A stretch of 64,000 nt of DNA from Paenibacillus lacisoli (GCF_030580655.1 NZ_JAUQTB010000003.1:310001-374000); one strand, 5' to 3'; counted from the stretch's first letter, positions 8,678 through 16,476 are shown. Notes: generated by a model from the sequence alone, not told the origin. Numbers and translations: made by a program.

Positions 8678-9787
8678 ATGGATAAAATCAAGCTCAGCTC
8701 TCTTGAGATGCTGGCCTTAATCATGATGCTTGTGCTGGGCACCTCACTGGTAATCAGCCAGGCGGACGCATCGCGGCAGGATGCCTGGATAGCCAATTTG
8801 CTAGGGATTATTCCAGGGGTTTTGATTTTCCTTATGTATGGATTCCTGCATTCGCGTTTTCCGGGATATACACTTTTAGGTTATGCGAAGCTCCTGCTGG
8901 GATCCTATCTTGGAAAAGCGCTTGGATTTCTCTACCTGCTGTTCTTCCTCTACGGTGCTTCCCGGGATCTCCGGGATAATGGAGCATTAATCGCGATGAA
9001 GGCATTGACCCGTACCCCGATCGGGGTTGTGAATATGATTATGATTTTAACGGTAGCCTACGTCCTTTATCTGGGTATTGAGGTGCTCGGAAGGACGGCG
9101 ATGCTGTTCCTGGTTCTTATTATCATACTAGGAGCCGTCAGTCTGGGTTTACTGACCTTTTCAGGCGTCATTCACTTGTCCTTCATACAGCCCATATTGG
9201 GCCAGGGCTGGAAGCCTGTCCTGCAGGCGGTATATCAGGAGGTATGGATGTTTCCTTTCGGTGAGACTATTTGTTTTGTCATGCTGCTCCCTTATTTGAC
9301 GGGAAAGGCGGCTGGCACAGGAATTGGGATCACGGCCGTTGTACTGGCTGGATTGATGCTTGTAGTTACTGTATTTATTACCATAACGGTCATTGGCCCG
9401 GATCTAAGGATGCGGTCGGACTTTCCGCTGCAGACAGTGATATCGCTCATTCGCATTCAAAACTTCATTGAAAGGCTGGACGTGGTTTTTATCATGACGG
9501 CGGTCATCGGCATGTGCTTCAAAATTTCAATCTATTATCAGGCCGCACTGCTGGCGGCTTCCGAATTGTTTCACATTCCGGTCAAGAGGCTGATTCTGCC
9601 GTTTGCATTTATCCTGCTGATCGCTTCACTAACTATTGCCGGGAGCTTTCAGGAGCATCACGAAGAAGGCAAAGCGGTGTTGGTGACTATTTTCCCGGTA
9701 TTCTCTGTATGTATCCCTCTGCTGCTGGTTGTTGTTGCGCTGGTCAAACCCCGGAAAAAGGAGCTGAAGCGGGATGAACAGGGATAA
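8678..9787 (+). CDS. Spore germination receptor B subunit (GerB permease family), first copy
   Basis: This 369-aa integral membrane protein belongs to the spore germination permease family, a branch of the APC transporter superfamily that binds the germinant. Around ten hydrophobic segments are visible from MLALIMMLVLGTSLVI to IFPVFSVCIPLLLVVVAL. The motif MFPFGETICFVMLLPYL near residue 190 is the conserved central segment. Start: GGAGGG about 7 bases before ATG 8678. The gene is followed, with a 14-base overlap, by a second B-type gene. Having two B subunits in one receptor operon suggests alternative or heteromeric ligand recognition, but this is inferred. Confidence 0.92.
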   Translation: MDKIKLSSLEMLALIMMLVLGTSLVISQADASRQDAWIANLLGIIPGVLIFLMYGFLHSRFPGYTLLGYAKLLLGSYLGKALGFLYLLFFLYGASRDLRDNGALIAMKALTRTPIGVVNMIMILTVAYVLYLGIEVLGRTAMLFLVLIIILGAVSLGLLTFSGVIHLSFIQPILGQGWKPVLQAVYQEVWMFPFGETICFVMLLPYLTGKAAGTGIGITAVVLAGLMLVVTVFITITVIGPDLRMRSDFPLQTVISLIRIQNFIERLDVVFIMTAVIGMCFKISIYYQAALLAASELFHIPVKRLILPFAFILLIASLTIAGSFQEHHEEGKAVLVTIFPVFSVCIPLLLVVVALVKPRKKELKRDEQG

Positions 9788-10883
9788 GGTTAGTGCCGGC
9801 CAGATGCTCTCTATGATGATGTTATTTGAAATGGGGACAGCGCTAGTCGTTAATATCGGGATTGAGGCCCGCAAAGATGCCTGGATATCCATCTTCATTG
9901 CTATGGTGGGTGGAGCCATGCTCTTCTTCGGATATGGGACACTGGCCAAATGGTATCCCCGTGACCCTCTGACGGTATACGCCCGCATTCTGCTTGGCCG
10001 CTTTCTGGGTACAATGGTTGGCGTGATGTATCTGATTTATTTTATGTATATCGCGGGCCGGAATGTGAGGGATGCCACGAATCTGATTGCAATCAGCACC
10101 CTTCCGCATACTCCTTTTTTAGTCATCAGCATATTCATGATTTTGATAGTCATCTATGTTCTTCATCACGGTATTGAGGTGCTGGCAAGAACGGCATTGG
10201 TTTTTATGGCGGTGATGCTGGGTATCGGAATACTCAGCAACAGCTTGTTAGTTGCATCTGGTTCCTTGGAGCTGGAACGGATCCTGCCTGTCTTGCAGCA
10301 GGGATGGGGACCGATCTGGAGAGGGGTTTTTCAGGAGACACTGGTATTTCCGTTCGGGGAAATGATCTGTTTCACCATGCTGATTCCATTCATGGCCAGT
10401 CCTGACAAGGGCCGGCGGCTGGGCATCCTGGCCATCATTCTGAGCGGATTGGTATTGAGTGATACCACAGTTATGAATATTGCCACGCTGGGCTATAACA
10501 TTGTCGAAGGGTCTGTGTTTCCACTTCTTACGACCATTGGCAAGGTTCAGGTATCTGAATTTATCCAGCGGCTGGATGTGCTCGTGCTGATGACCTTGAT
10601 GATTGGCGCCTTTTTCAAAATATCCCTGTTCTATTGTGCTGCACTGCTGGCAGCCTCAGACATCTTTCGCATCCCGTATAAGAAGCTGCTCTTTCCTATG
10701 GGATTCATTGTTTTGATCTGGTCATTCATCATGGCGGAGAGCTTCGTGAAGCATCTTCAATTCGGCAAGCTGGCCATTCTGTATGTACATCCGCTGTTTG
10801 TCTACCTATTCCCGTTTCTGCTGCTGATCGCCGGTCTGCTGCGCAGAAGAAGGGAGAGACGAGGGAGGCGTAATCAGGCGTAA
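9774..10883 (+). CDS. Spore germination receptor B subunit, second copy
   Basis: This 369-aa protein is a second GerB-type permease of the same operon, clearly paralogous to the gene before it. Shared landmarks include QDAW/KDAWI in the first loop, YGIEVLxRTA, VFPFGEMICFTMLIPF and FIQRLDVLVLMTLMIGAFFKIS. It begins inside the last codons of the first B gene (14-base overlap) with AAGGAG upstream of ATG 9774, so the two are translationally coupled. The last 78 bases overlap a convergent minus-strand gene. The C-terminus is strongly basic (RRRRERRGRRNQ). The two copies are the same length but diverged, so the duplication is not recent. Confidence 0.92.
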   Translation: MNRDKVSAGQMLSMMMLFEMGTALVVNIGIEARKDAWISIFIAMVGGAMLFFGYGTLAKWYPRDPLTVYARILLGRFLGTMVGVMYLIYFMYIAGRNVRDATNLIAISTLPHTPFLVISIFMILIVIYVLHHGIEVLARTALVFMAVMLGIGILSNSLLVASGSLELERILPVLQQGWGPIWRGVFQETLVFPFGEMICFTMLIPFMASPDKGRRLGILAIILSGLVLSDTTVMNIATLGYNIVEGSVFPLLTTIGKVQVSEFIQRLDVLVLMTLMIGAFFKISLFYCAALLAASDIFRIPYKKLLFPMGFIVLIWSFIMAESFVKHLQFGKLAILYVHPLFVYLFPFLLLIAGLLRRRRERRGRRNQA

Positions 10884-11111
10884 CCAGGCATGATAGACGG
10901 CCTGGAGCGCCTTTTTAATATGTCTTGAAGTGACCTGAACGATGATTACAAGCAGAAAAGCAGTAAGTCCGATTTCTTCTGAAGGCCGCATCACATAATG
11001 GTTAATATCAAAGAATTTGAGCGGGGAGGACACCCCAAAAACAAGATCCAGAATATAGTTGATCCCCAGCATCAGTGTGAATAACAAGATAAAGATCAGC
11101 GTCACTTTCAT
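10806..11111 (-). CDS. Small membrane protein of unknown function
   Basis: I do not recognise a named family. The 101-aa product has two hydrophobic stretches, MKVTLIFILLFTLMLGINYIL at the start and EIGLTAFLLVIIVQV in the middle, then a basic amphipathic tail. Its 3' end overlaps the end of the second gerB gene by 78 bases on the opposite strand. Start ATG at 11111 follows AAGGTGAAAGGGTG, a moderate ribosome binding site. The upstream gene is divergent. Hydrophobicity is confined to the part outside the overlap, which supports it as a real gene rather than a shadow. A role near spores or germination would be a guess from position. Confidence 0.6.
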   Translation of the reverse strand: MKVTLIFILLFTLMLGINYILDLVFGVSSPLKFFDINHYVMRPSEEIGLTAFLLVIIVQVTSRHIKKALQAVYHAWLRLITPPSSLPSSAQQTGDQQQKRE

Positions 11112-11231
11112 TCAGTCAGCACCCTTTCACCTTGATAATATGTTCGGGAAAGTCTCCAATCCTGTGAGCATGAATGCAGATCCCCGTTGTACACAGTGTG
11201 GTACTTTACGAGACATATTATCCGGCAGGCA

Positions 11232-11268
11232 TTGACGATGAGTGTAATAAGATTTATACTTAATCTAA
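11232..11268 (+). promoter_or_regulatory. Promoter with PerR-type box upstream of perR-like gene
   Basis: TTGACG (11232-11237) and TATACT (11255-11260) are separated by 17 bases, a good SigA promoter. TTATACTTAATCTAA (11254-11268) overlaps the -10 and matches the PerR box TTAnAATnATTnTAA at 10 of 12 fixed positions. This would give peroxide-responsive autoregulation. Confidence 0.65.
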
Positions 11269-11337
11269 ATCAAAATAAAATTCAGTTAATGGCTCCTGGC
11301 CATTCGATATACAACTATGATAAAAGGAGTCCTGAGT

Positions 11338-11733
11338 GTGAGAGCTTTAAATTTAACATCCCAACGTCAAGCCGTGTATGATGTGGTCCGGAATTCTCAT
11401 GACCATCCGACTGCGGCCGATGTTATGAACCGGCTGGTGGAGCAGGGGCATAATCTAGCATATGGCACGGTGTATAACTCGCTCCGTTATTTGACGGACA
11501 AGGAATTGATTCAGGAATTGAAACTGGGCGAAGCGGCAAGCCGCTACGATGCCCGGATGGATGATCACCAGCATATTATCTGCCAGGTTTGCGGCAGTGT
11601 AGATGAGGTGATGTCGGATGTTCCGCAGGATTGGATGGAGCAGGTCACACAGGAGACCGGGTATTCCATCAATCATGCCCATGTCGTATTCGGAGGAGTG
11701 TGCCGGGCATGTCAAGCCAAACGAATCAAGTAA
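11338..11733 (+). CDS. Fur-family peroxide regulator, PerR-like
   Basis: This 131-aa protein is a Fur-family winged-helix repressor. It has the DNA-binding half LTSQRQAVYDVVRNSHDHPTAADVMNRL..GTVYNSLRYL and the metal-binding half RYDARMDDHQHIICQVCGSVDEV, ending with CRAC. The Asp, His, His and the following Asp in SVDEV fit the regulatory Fe/Mn site of PerR (PerR keeps Asp where Fur has Glu), and two CxxC pairs give the structural zinc site. I chose GTG 11338 because AAGGAG (11324-11329) stands 8 bases upstream; the in-frame ATG 11317 has no ribosome binding site. The catalase gene lies 1.4 kb downstream with a similar dyad in its promoter. The last 25 bases overlap the next gene. Confidence 0.85.
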   Translation: MRALNLTSQRQAVYDVVRNSHDHPTAADVMNRLVEQGHNLAYGTVYNSLRYLTDKELIQELKLGEAASRYDARMDDHQHIICQVCGSVDEVMSDVPQDWMEQVTQETGYSINHAHVVFGGVCRACQAKRIK

Positions 11734-12521
11734 AATACAGCATTAGCCGAGCCTCAATTCCGGACAGCCTGCGGACACGTTTTGCTTCGCCGGCCCCAGC
11801 TCCGGAGAGGGAACCGCTGCGGCTGGTAGATACCTGTCCTGTTACGAGACGTGTGATTCTCGTTAGCCCGATTCCCGGTGCTGTGACGGATCTTGTACGC
11901 ACGTTGTCAGACGGCTGCTACGATGTTCTTGTTTTTCACCGTTGGGAGCCGGAAGTGCAGGCTCAGCTGCGCGGTGAGCTGCTGATCTACGATATGACAT
12001 CTGCCCGCAGTGACAGTGAATTCGCAGAGCTGAAGAGTCGGCTTGCTGCAGGCGGTGCTGAAGATGTACCTTGTCTTTTTCTGGTGAAAGAGCCTTGCAT
12101 GCCGCAGGGCGGCGGAGCCGGACCCAGAGAAGATGTTCTGGTATGGCCTGCGGCATCCGCTGAAGTGCTGTACCGGGTGCAGCGGATGATGGAACGCCGT
12201 CCGGCATCCATGATCGACAGTGAGCGTACCGTCTTTAAGGATTTGTGGATCGACCGCGGCCGGATGATGGTCCGTCAAGGAGAGAACCTGCTGAGTCTTA
12301 CGAAGACAGAATATGACCTGCTGCTGATGCTGGTGGACAGCCGGGGCAAAGTCGTGTCCCGTGAGGCCATGCTGAGCGATATCTGGGATACCCAGTTTAT
12401 GGGGGGCAGCAACGTCGTGGATGTTCATGTGAAAAGCCTGCGCAAGAAGCTGGGAGACAATGCAGCCGCGCCGAAGTATATAACAACAGTAAGAGGAGTG
12501 GGGTACCGCCTGGCGGACTAA
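11709..12521 (+). CDS. OmpR-type winged-helix protein with degenerate receiver domain
   Basis: The 270-aa product ends with a normal OmpR/PhoB DNA-binding domain (about residues 175-268: LSLTKTEYDLLLMLVDSRGKVVSRE..NVVDVHVKSLRKKLG..ITTVRGVGYRL). The preceding 120 residues thread onto a receiver fold but lack most active residues: the acidic pair after strand 1 is replaced (VILVSPIPGA), an Asp remains in LLIYDMTS at the phosphorylation position, and the conserved Lys before Pro is Trp (VLVWPAS). It is therefore probably a phosphorylation-independent regulator. Start ATG 11709 follows GGAGGAG at 11691-11697 and overlaps the perR-like gene by 25 bases, implying coupled expression and a shared peroxide response. 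No histidine kinase gene is adjacent. Confidence 0.8.
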   Translation: MSSQTNQVKYSISRASIPDSLRTRFASPAPAPEREPLRLVDTCPVTRRVILVSPIPGAVTDLVRTLSDGCYDVLVFHRWEPEVQAQLRGELLIYDMTSARSDSEFAELKSRLAAGGAEDVPCLFLVKEPCMPQGGGAGPREDVLVWPAASAEVLYRVQRMMERRPASMIDSERTVFKDLWIDRGRMMVRQGENLLSLTKTEYDLLLMLVDSRGKVVSREAMLSDIWDTQFMGGSNVVDVHVKSLRKKLGDNAAAPKYITTVRGVGYRLAD

Positions 12522-12561
12522 CCCTGCTCTTTTTTTTATTTTTCACTGAAAAATGGCAAGC

Positions 12562-12599
12562 AAAAAAGCGTCGTCTTCTGAAGCCGAAGGCAACGCTTT
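12562..12599 (-). terminator. Terminator of the 37-aa minus-strand gene
   Basis: Read on the minus strand, AAAGCGTTGCCTTC pairs imperfectly with GAAGACGACGCTTT and runs into a T tract. It lies between convergent genes; on the plus strand the T tract is missing, although the response-regulator gene is followed by its own poly-T at about 12532. Confidence 0.7.
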
Positions 12600-12637
12600 G
12601 TAATGAGGGGCACATCGTGTACATGCCCTGAATCTAT

Positions 12638-12751
12638 TTAGTGTTCGATAGCTTCCTCGTCGCGGGCAACCTGGGCAAACCACCAAGTAACACCGGCAAA
12701 ACCAACCAAAGCAACTACTGTGATGAAAATAATAAATCCTATGCCGCTCAT
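12638..12751 (-). CDS. 37-aa single-pass membrane protein
   Basis: A very short gene with strong support for translation: GGGAGGT stands 6 bases before ATG 12751, and a terminator follows. The product starts MSGIGFIIFITVVALVGFAG, one membrane helix, continues VTWWFAQVAR and ends with the acidic DEEAIEH. Size and layout resemble small accessory subunits of respiratory oxidases or other membrane complexes, but I do not recognise a specific family. It lies between the peroxide regulator block and catalase. A longer in-frame extension upstream lacks a ribosome binding site and is Cys-rich, so I reject it. Confidence 0.6.
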   Translation of the reverse strand: MSGIGFIIFITVVALVGFAGVTWWFAQVARDEEAIEH

Positions 12752-12852
12752 GTTTCTACCTCCCAAGATGATTTCTGACTCTATTGTACTATGACCTGTT
12801 CCACAGTGAATGCCGACTTCGTGACAAATCCCTGAACAAAACACGCCATGGT

Positions 12853-12886
12853 ATGCAGAACAGCAGGGAATGCAGAACAGCAGGAT
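12853..12886 (+). repeat. Two-copy 17-bp tandem repeat
   Basis: ATGCAGAACAGCAGG occurs at 12853-12867 and again at 12870-12884, a 17-base period. It sits in the 342-base gap between the small minus-strand gene and catalase, which otherwise holds only the catalase promoter. Confidence 0.8.
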
Positions 12887-13015
12887 CAAGTTCACCTCAA
12901 ACTTTATTTGAAGTTAGCTCAGGTTCTGCTCATCAAACGGTCATGTTTCATTCATTGAAAACTCATGTAATGCTCATGCTGGTATTCGTAAGGAATGATA
13001 ATATAAAAACATAAA

Positions 13016-13044
13016 TTTAGATCCAGTCTAAATATATGTATAAT
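13016..13044 (+). promoter_or_regulatory. Catalase promoter with PerR-like dyad
   Basis: TTTAGA (13016-13021), 17-base spacer, TATAAT (13039-13044). The inverted repeat TTTAGA-tccag-TCTAAA (13016-13032) covers the -35 and matches the PerR box core TTAnAATnATTnTAA at 9 of 12 fixed positions, placing it where a repressor would block RNA polymerase. Confidence 0.5.
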
Positions 13045-13093
13045 ATATGGTTATCATAATTCAGGCCGATCAACGAAAGGATGGATATTTAAT

Positions 13094-14545
13094 ATGGATC
13101 ATCGTTTGACGACGAATCAGGGCACTCCGGTTGGGGATAATCAAAATTCCAGAACGGCTGGACAGCGCGGACCTACATTGCTGGAGGACTACCACCTGCT
13201 GGAGAAGCTCGCTCATTTTGACCGTGAGCGTATACCAGAACGAGTGGTACATGCCAGAGGTGCAGGTGCTCACGGCGTATTTCGCGTGGAGAACAGCATG
13301 CGTGAATACACCAAGGCTGGATTTCTTCAGGAGGCGGGTCAGGAGACACCGGTCTTTGTCCGATTCTCAACCGTTATTCACGGTGTGGGTTCACCGGAGA
13401 CAGCGCGCGATCCACGAGGATTTGCGGTGAAATTCTATACCCAGGAAGGCAACTATGATATTGTCGGCAACCACCTGCCGGTCTTCTTCATCCGCGACGC
13501 AATGAAGTTCCCGGATATGGTGCATTCACTGAAGCCGGCTCCTGATACGAACATTCAGGACCCAGCCCGTTATTGGGATTTTATGACCTTGTCGCCGGAA
13601 TCCACCCATATGCTGACCTGGCTGTTTTCGGACCATGGTACGCCCGCTAACTACCGGGAGATGGATGGGTTCAGTGTTCATGCTTTCAAGTGGATCAACA
13701 GTGAAGGTAAAGTGACTTATATTAAATATAAATGGGAATCCATGCAGGGTGTTCGTAATCTGACACGTGCCGAAGCGGCTGACGTACAGGGAGCTGATTT
13801 TAACCATGCTACCCGTGATTTGCACACGCATATTGCCGAAGGCAAATTCCCGCAGTGGCAGTTGAAGGTTCAGCTGCTGGACGCGGAGGATATGGACAGC
13901 TTCAGCTTCGACCCTCTGGACCCGACGAAAACCTGGCCGGAAGACCGGCTGCCGTTCCATATCATTGGCACGATGACATTGAACCGGAATCCGGAGAACT
14001 TCTTCGCGGAGACCGAACAGTCAGCCTTCTCGCCGAGTGCCGTGGTCCCGGGCATCGAGCCTTCGGAAGACAAACTTTTGCAGGGGCGCCTTTTCTCTTA
14101 TCCGGATACACAGCGTCACCGTCTGGGCACCAATTATTTGCAGCTGCCAATCAACTGCCCCTATGCACCCGTGCGCAATTACCAGCGGGACGGTGCAATG
14201 AACACAAGACAGAATCCGTCACCAGTGAACTATGAGCCGAACAGTCTGGCGGGCACCCCGCAGGAGGATCAGCAGTACCGTGATAGCCGTATTCCGGTTT
14301 CAGGCTACATTACACGGGAGAAGATCGAGAAGCCGGATGACTTCACCCAGGCCGGGGAGCAGCACCGCTCTTACAGCCAGGAGCAGCAGGAGAATCTGCT
14401 TGGCAATCTGCTGAATGATCTGCGGCAGGTACCCGAACAAATCCAACTGCGCGCGGTCTGCAACTTTATCCGAGCTGATCTGCAGCTGGGCGGCAGATTG
14501 GCAGCAGGTCTAGGGATTGATATTAGCGGATTTATGAAATCCTAA
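13094..14545 (+). CDS. katA: Heme catalase (KatA-type, small subunit)
   Basis: This 483-aa protein is a monofunctional heme catalase that splits hydrogen peroxide in the cytosol. Active-site marks are His53 in ERVVHARGAGAHG, Asn125 in DIVGNHLPVFF, and the heme-ligand Tyr336 in RLFSYPDTQRHRLG. Length fits small-subunit (clade 3) catalases, which lack the C-terminal flavodoxin-like domain. GNH replaces the more usual GNN next to the catalytic Asn. Start ATG 13094 follows GAAAGGATG, a modest ribosome binding site; the first 20 residues are typical (DHRLTTNQGTPVGDNQNSRTAG). The promoter carries a PerR-like dyad and the putative regulator gene is 1.4 kb upstream, so peroxide induction is likely. 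A terminator follows. Confidence 0.95.
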   Translation: MDHRLTTNQGTPVGDNQNSRTAGQRGPTLLEDYHLLEKLAHFDRERIPERVVHARGAGAHGVFRVENSMREYTKAGFLQEAGQETPVFVRFSTVIHGVGSPETARDPRGFAVKFYTQEGNYDIVGNHLPVFFIRDAMKFPDMVHSLKPAPDTNIQDPARYWDFMTLSPESTHMLTWLFSDHGTPANYREMDGFSVHAFKWINSEGKVTYIKYKWESMQGVRNLTRAEAADVQGADFNHATRDLHTHIAEGKFPQWQLKVQLLDAEDMDSFSFDPLDPTKTWPEDRLPFHIIGTMTLNRNPENFFAETEQSAFSPSAVVPGIEPSEDKLLQGRLFSYPDTQRHRLGTNYLQLPINCPYAPVRNYQRDGAMNTRQNPSPVNYEPNSLAGTPQEDQQYRDSRIPVSGYITREKIEKPDDFTQAGEQHRSYSQEQQENLLGNLLNDLRQVPEQIQLRAVCNFIRADLQLGGRLAAGLGIDISGFMKS

Positions 14546-14558
14546 TCAAAAATTAATG

Positions 14559-14603
14559 AGAGACCTCTCCGTTCCTGTAAAGGGCGGCGGGGTCTCTTTT
14601 TTG
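14559..14603 (+). terminator. Rho-independent terminator after catalase
   Basis: AGAGACC (14559-14565) pairs with GGTCTCT (14591-14597) with a GC-rich loop, followed by six T. Confidence 0.85.
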
Positions 14604-14647
14604 AAGTCTTTTGAGTTTATTGTTTTGCGCATTTACGCAAGATTGTC

Positions 14648-14673
14648 GTTTAGGATCAAAATCATAAGGGTAA
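14648..14673 (+). promoter_or_regulatory. SigB-type general stress promoter
   Basis: GTTTAG (14648-14653), 14-base spacer, GGGTAA (14668-14673) closely matches the B. subtilis SigB consensus GTTTAA-N12-14-GGGTAT. It precedes a YflT-family gene, a family known to be SigB-controlled in B. subtilis. Between promoter and gene lie three copies of CGATAAC(CA/TA) at about 14698-14722. Confidence 0.55.
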
Positions 14674-14750
14674 GAGTAGTGCAGGCAAGGCTAACAACGA
14701 TAACCACGATAACCACGATAACTAACAACCATTTCGAGGAGGGTATCATC

Positions 14751-15929
14751 ATGAATAAGAAACTGGTAGGCGTTTTTAATACGGAGACAGATGCATCGAA
14801 TGCGATTGAAAATTTAAAAAGCCAAGGTTTTAGAACAGAAGATATCTCCGTGATTGCCAAAGATCGTAAGGACGTTACAGCTATTAGCGAGGAGACCGGT
14901 ACGAAGGCACCGGAAGGATTGGCATCAGGCGCAGCGACTGGAGGTATTCTGGGCGGTGTAGCTGGACTGCTCGCAGGTATCGGTGCACTGGCCATTCCAG
15001 GTATCGGTCCGATTATCGCAGCAGGACCAATCGCAGCCACATTGACGGGTGCAGCGGTCGGCGCAGGTGCAGGCGGTCTGGTAGGCGGCCTGATCGGGTT
15101 CGGTATTCCTGAGGATGAAGCCAAAACCTATGACAACAATGTTAATGAGGGTAAAATTCTTGTATTGGTTGATGGCGACGAATCACAGCGCAGCCGCATC
15201 TACGATGCGTTCCGCTCCAACCATGCCGTGAATACAGAGTACTATAATGATGATACGGATACCGATGTACGCGGTGTGGCAGCGCCTGTTGATCACACGG
15301 CAAGATCCGGTGCAGGCCTGAGCAGTATGGACACAACGCTCGACCGTGAGGTCGACCGTACACCGAACACCATGGATACAGCGAACACATTGGACACCGA
15401 CGTGGACCGCGATGCGAAGCTGAAGCTCCATGAGGAGAAGCTGGACATCAGCAAGAACCAGGTTCAGACAGGCGAGGTTGAGCTTCGCAAGGAAGTTGTG
15501 GAAGAGCAGAAGAACATTCAGGTGCCGGTCAGTCATGAAGAGATTGTCATTGAGCGCAGAGCCGTTAACGATGTGGATACCAACGAGCCGATTGGCCGTG
15601 ATGAGACGATCCGCATTCCGGTAAGTGAGGAGCAGGTGGATGTCACCAAGCATAATGTGGTGACAGGCGAAGTTGAGGCGCACAAGCGTACGGTTCAGGG
15701 TACGCAGGAAGTTCAGGATACCGTAAGACGCGAAGAAGCACGTATTGACCGCAGCGGTTCCCCTGCCGTCTCCGGTGACGGAGCCTTTGACAAGACATTG
15801 GATCCGGCAACCGGCCGTCCACGCAATTATAGCGTAGATGCCGAGGAGGCAGATTCGCTGAATGATCCGGGTCTCGCCGAGGATGGCGTGTATGGATCAC
15901 GCACGGATCGCACGTACAACAAGCGCTAA
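14751..15929 (+). CDS. General stress protein: YflT domain fused to DUF2382
   Basis: The 392-aa product has two parts. Residues 1-130 form a YflT/general-stress-protein-17M domain: KKLVGVFNTETDASNAIENLKSQGF, then a long Gly/Ala-rich hydrophobic segment (GILGGVAGLLAGIGALAIPG and GAAVGAGAGGLVGGLIGFG) of glycine-zipper type. Residues 220-340 form a DUF2382 (YsnF/AvaK-like) domain with LHEEKLDISKNQVQTGEVELRKEVV and a second, related half EEQVDVTKHNVVTGEVEAHKR. Exact function is unknown; both domains are stress-associated. Start: GAGGAGGG at 14737-14743, 7 bases before ATG 14751. The frame extends further upstream but without a start signal. A SigB-like promoter and a terminator frame it as a single-gene unit. 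Confidence 0.85.
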   Translation: MNKKLVGVFNTETDASNAIENLKSQGFRTEDISVIAKDRKDVTAISEETGTKAPEGLASGAATGGILGGVAGLLAGIGALAIPGIGPIIAAGPIAATLTGAAVGAGAGGLVGGLIGFGIPEDEAKTYDNNVNEGKILVLVDGDESQRSRIYDAFRSNHAVNTEYYNDDTDTDVRGVAAPVDHTARSGAGLSSMDTTLDREVDRTPNTMDTANTLDTDVDRDAKLKLHEEKLDISKNQVQTGEVELRKEVVEEQKNIQVPVSHEEIVIERRAVNDVDTNEPIGRDETIRIPVSEEQVDVTKHNVVTGEVEAHKRTVQGTQEVQDTVRREEARIDRSGSPAVSGDGAFDKTLDPATGRPRNYSVDAEEADSLNDPGLAEDGVYGSRTDRTYNKR

Positions 15930-15946
15930 TCGTTTAGGTCATGAGG

Positions 15947-15978
15947 GCCGGCCCGGGAGCTACCGGGCTGGCTTTTTT
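15947..15978 (+). terminator. Rho-independent terminator
   Basis: GCCGGCCCGG (15947-15956) pairs with CCGGGCTGGC (15963-15972), then six T. Confidence 0.92.
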
Positions 15979-16010
15979 GCGTTCAACGCCCTTCTCTATG
16001 AAAGAGGCAT

Positions 16011-16047
16011 TTGACGGCGTCAGGGTTTATCCACTACAATCGGTAGT
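16011..16047 (+). promoter_or_regulatory. Promoter and BlaI operator of blaI-type gene
   Basis: TTGACG (16011-16016) and TACAAT (16035-16040), 18-base spacer. ACTACAATCGGTAGT (16033-16047) is a near-perfect dyad over the -10, and matches the operator in front of doxX (17391-17405), so the regulator probably represses itself. Confidence 0.65.
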
Positions 16048-16062
16048 GTGAGGTGTAACTCC

Positions 16063-16476
16063 ATGAAAATTCAGAACTTCAAGGTTGGCGAAAGAGGCTT
16101 GAACCGCTTTTTCGGTCCGCTGGAAGCCCGCATTATGGATGATATATGGGCCCATCCGGACCGGAGCATCAAGGAAGTACAGACAGCGCTGGAGCATGAC
16201 AAGGATATTAATTTCAACACGGTCATGACGGTAATGAACCGTCTGGTCGAGAAGGGGCTGCTGGTCAAACGTCTGCGCGGCCGCACTTCGATCTACCGTG
16301 CCGTGGAGAGCAGGGAGGAATTCATGCATTCGCAATCGAAGGAACTCAGCCATGAACTGGTCGAAGAATTCGGAACGCTGGCCGTGAATCACATGCTGGA
16401 TGCGCTGGAAGATGCCGACCCTGATTTGATTAAAAGGCTGGAATACAAAATCGAACAGTGGAAAAAAGGGATGTAG
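16063..16476 (+). CDS. BlaI/MecI/CopY-family transcriptional repressor
   Basis: This 137-aa protein is a winged-helix repressor of the BlaI/MecI family. Visible family features are FGPLEARIMDDIWAHPDRSIKEVQTAL (first helices), the recognition region NFNTVMTVMNRLVEKGLLVKRLRGRTSIYRAV, and a C-terminal dimerisation helix pair. In BlaI proteins, cleavage in this region by a membrane metalloprotease releases DNA; the next gene encodes such a protease. I take ATG 16063 (GAGGTG about 8 bases upstream); GTG 16048 is possible. Its own promoter carries a dyad identical in type to one before doxX. The usual beta-lactamase target is not in this window, so the inducer need not be a beta-lactam. Confidence 0.9.
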   Translation: MKIQNFKVGERGLNRFFGPLEARIMDDIWAHPDRSIKEVQTALEHDKDINFNTVMTVMNRLVEKGLLVKRLRGRTSIYRAVESREEFMHSQSKELSHELVEEFGTLAVNHMLDALEDADPDLIKRLEYKIEQWKKGM

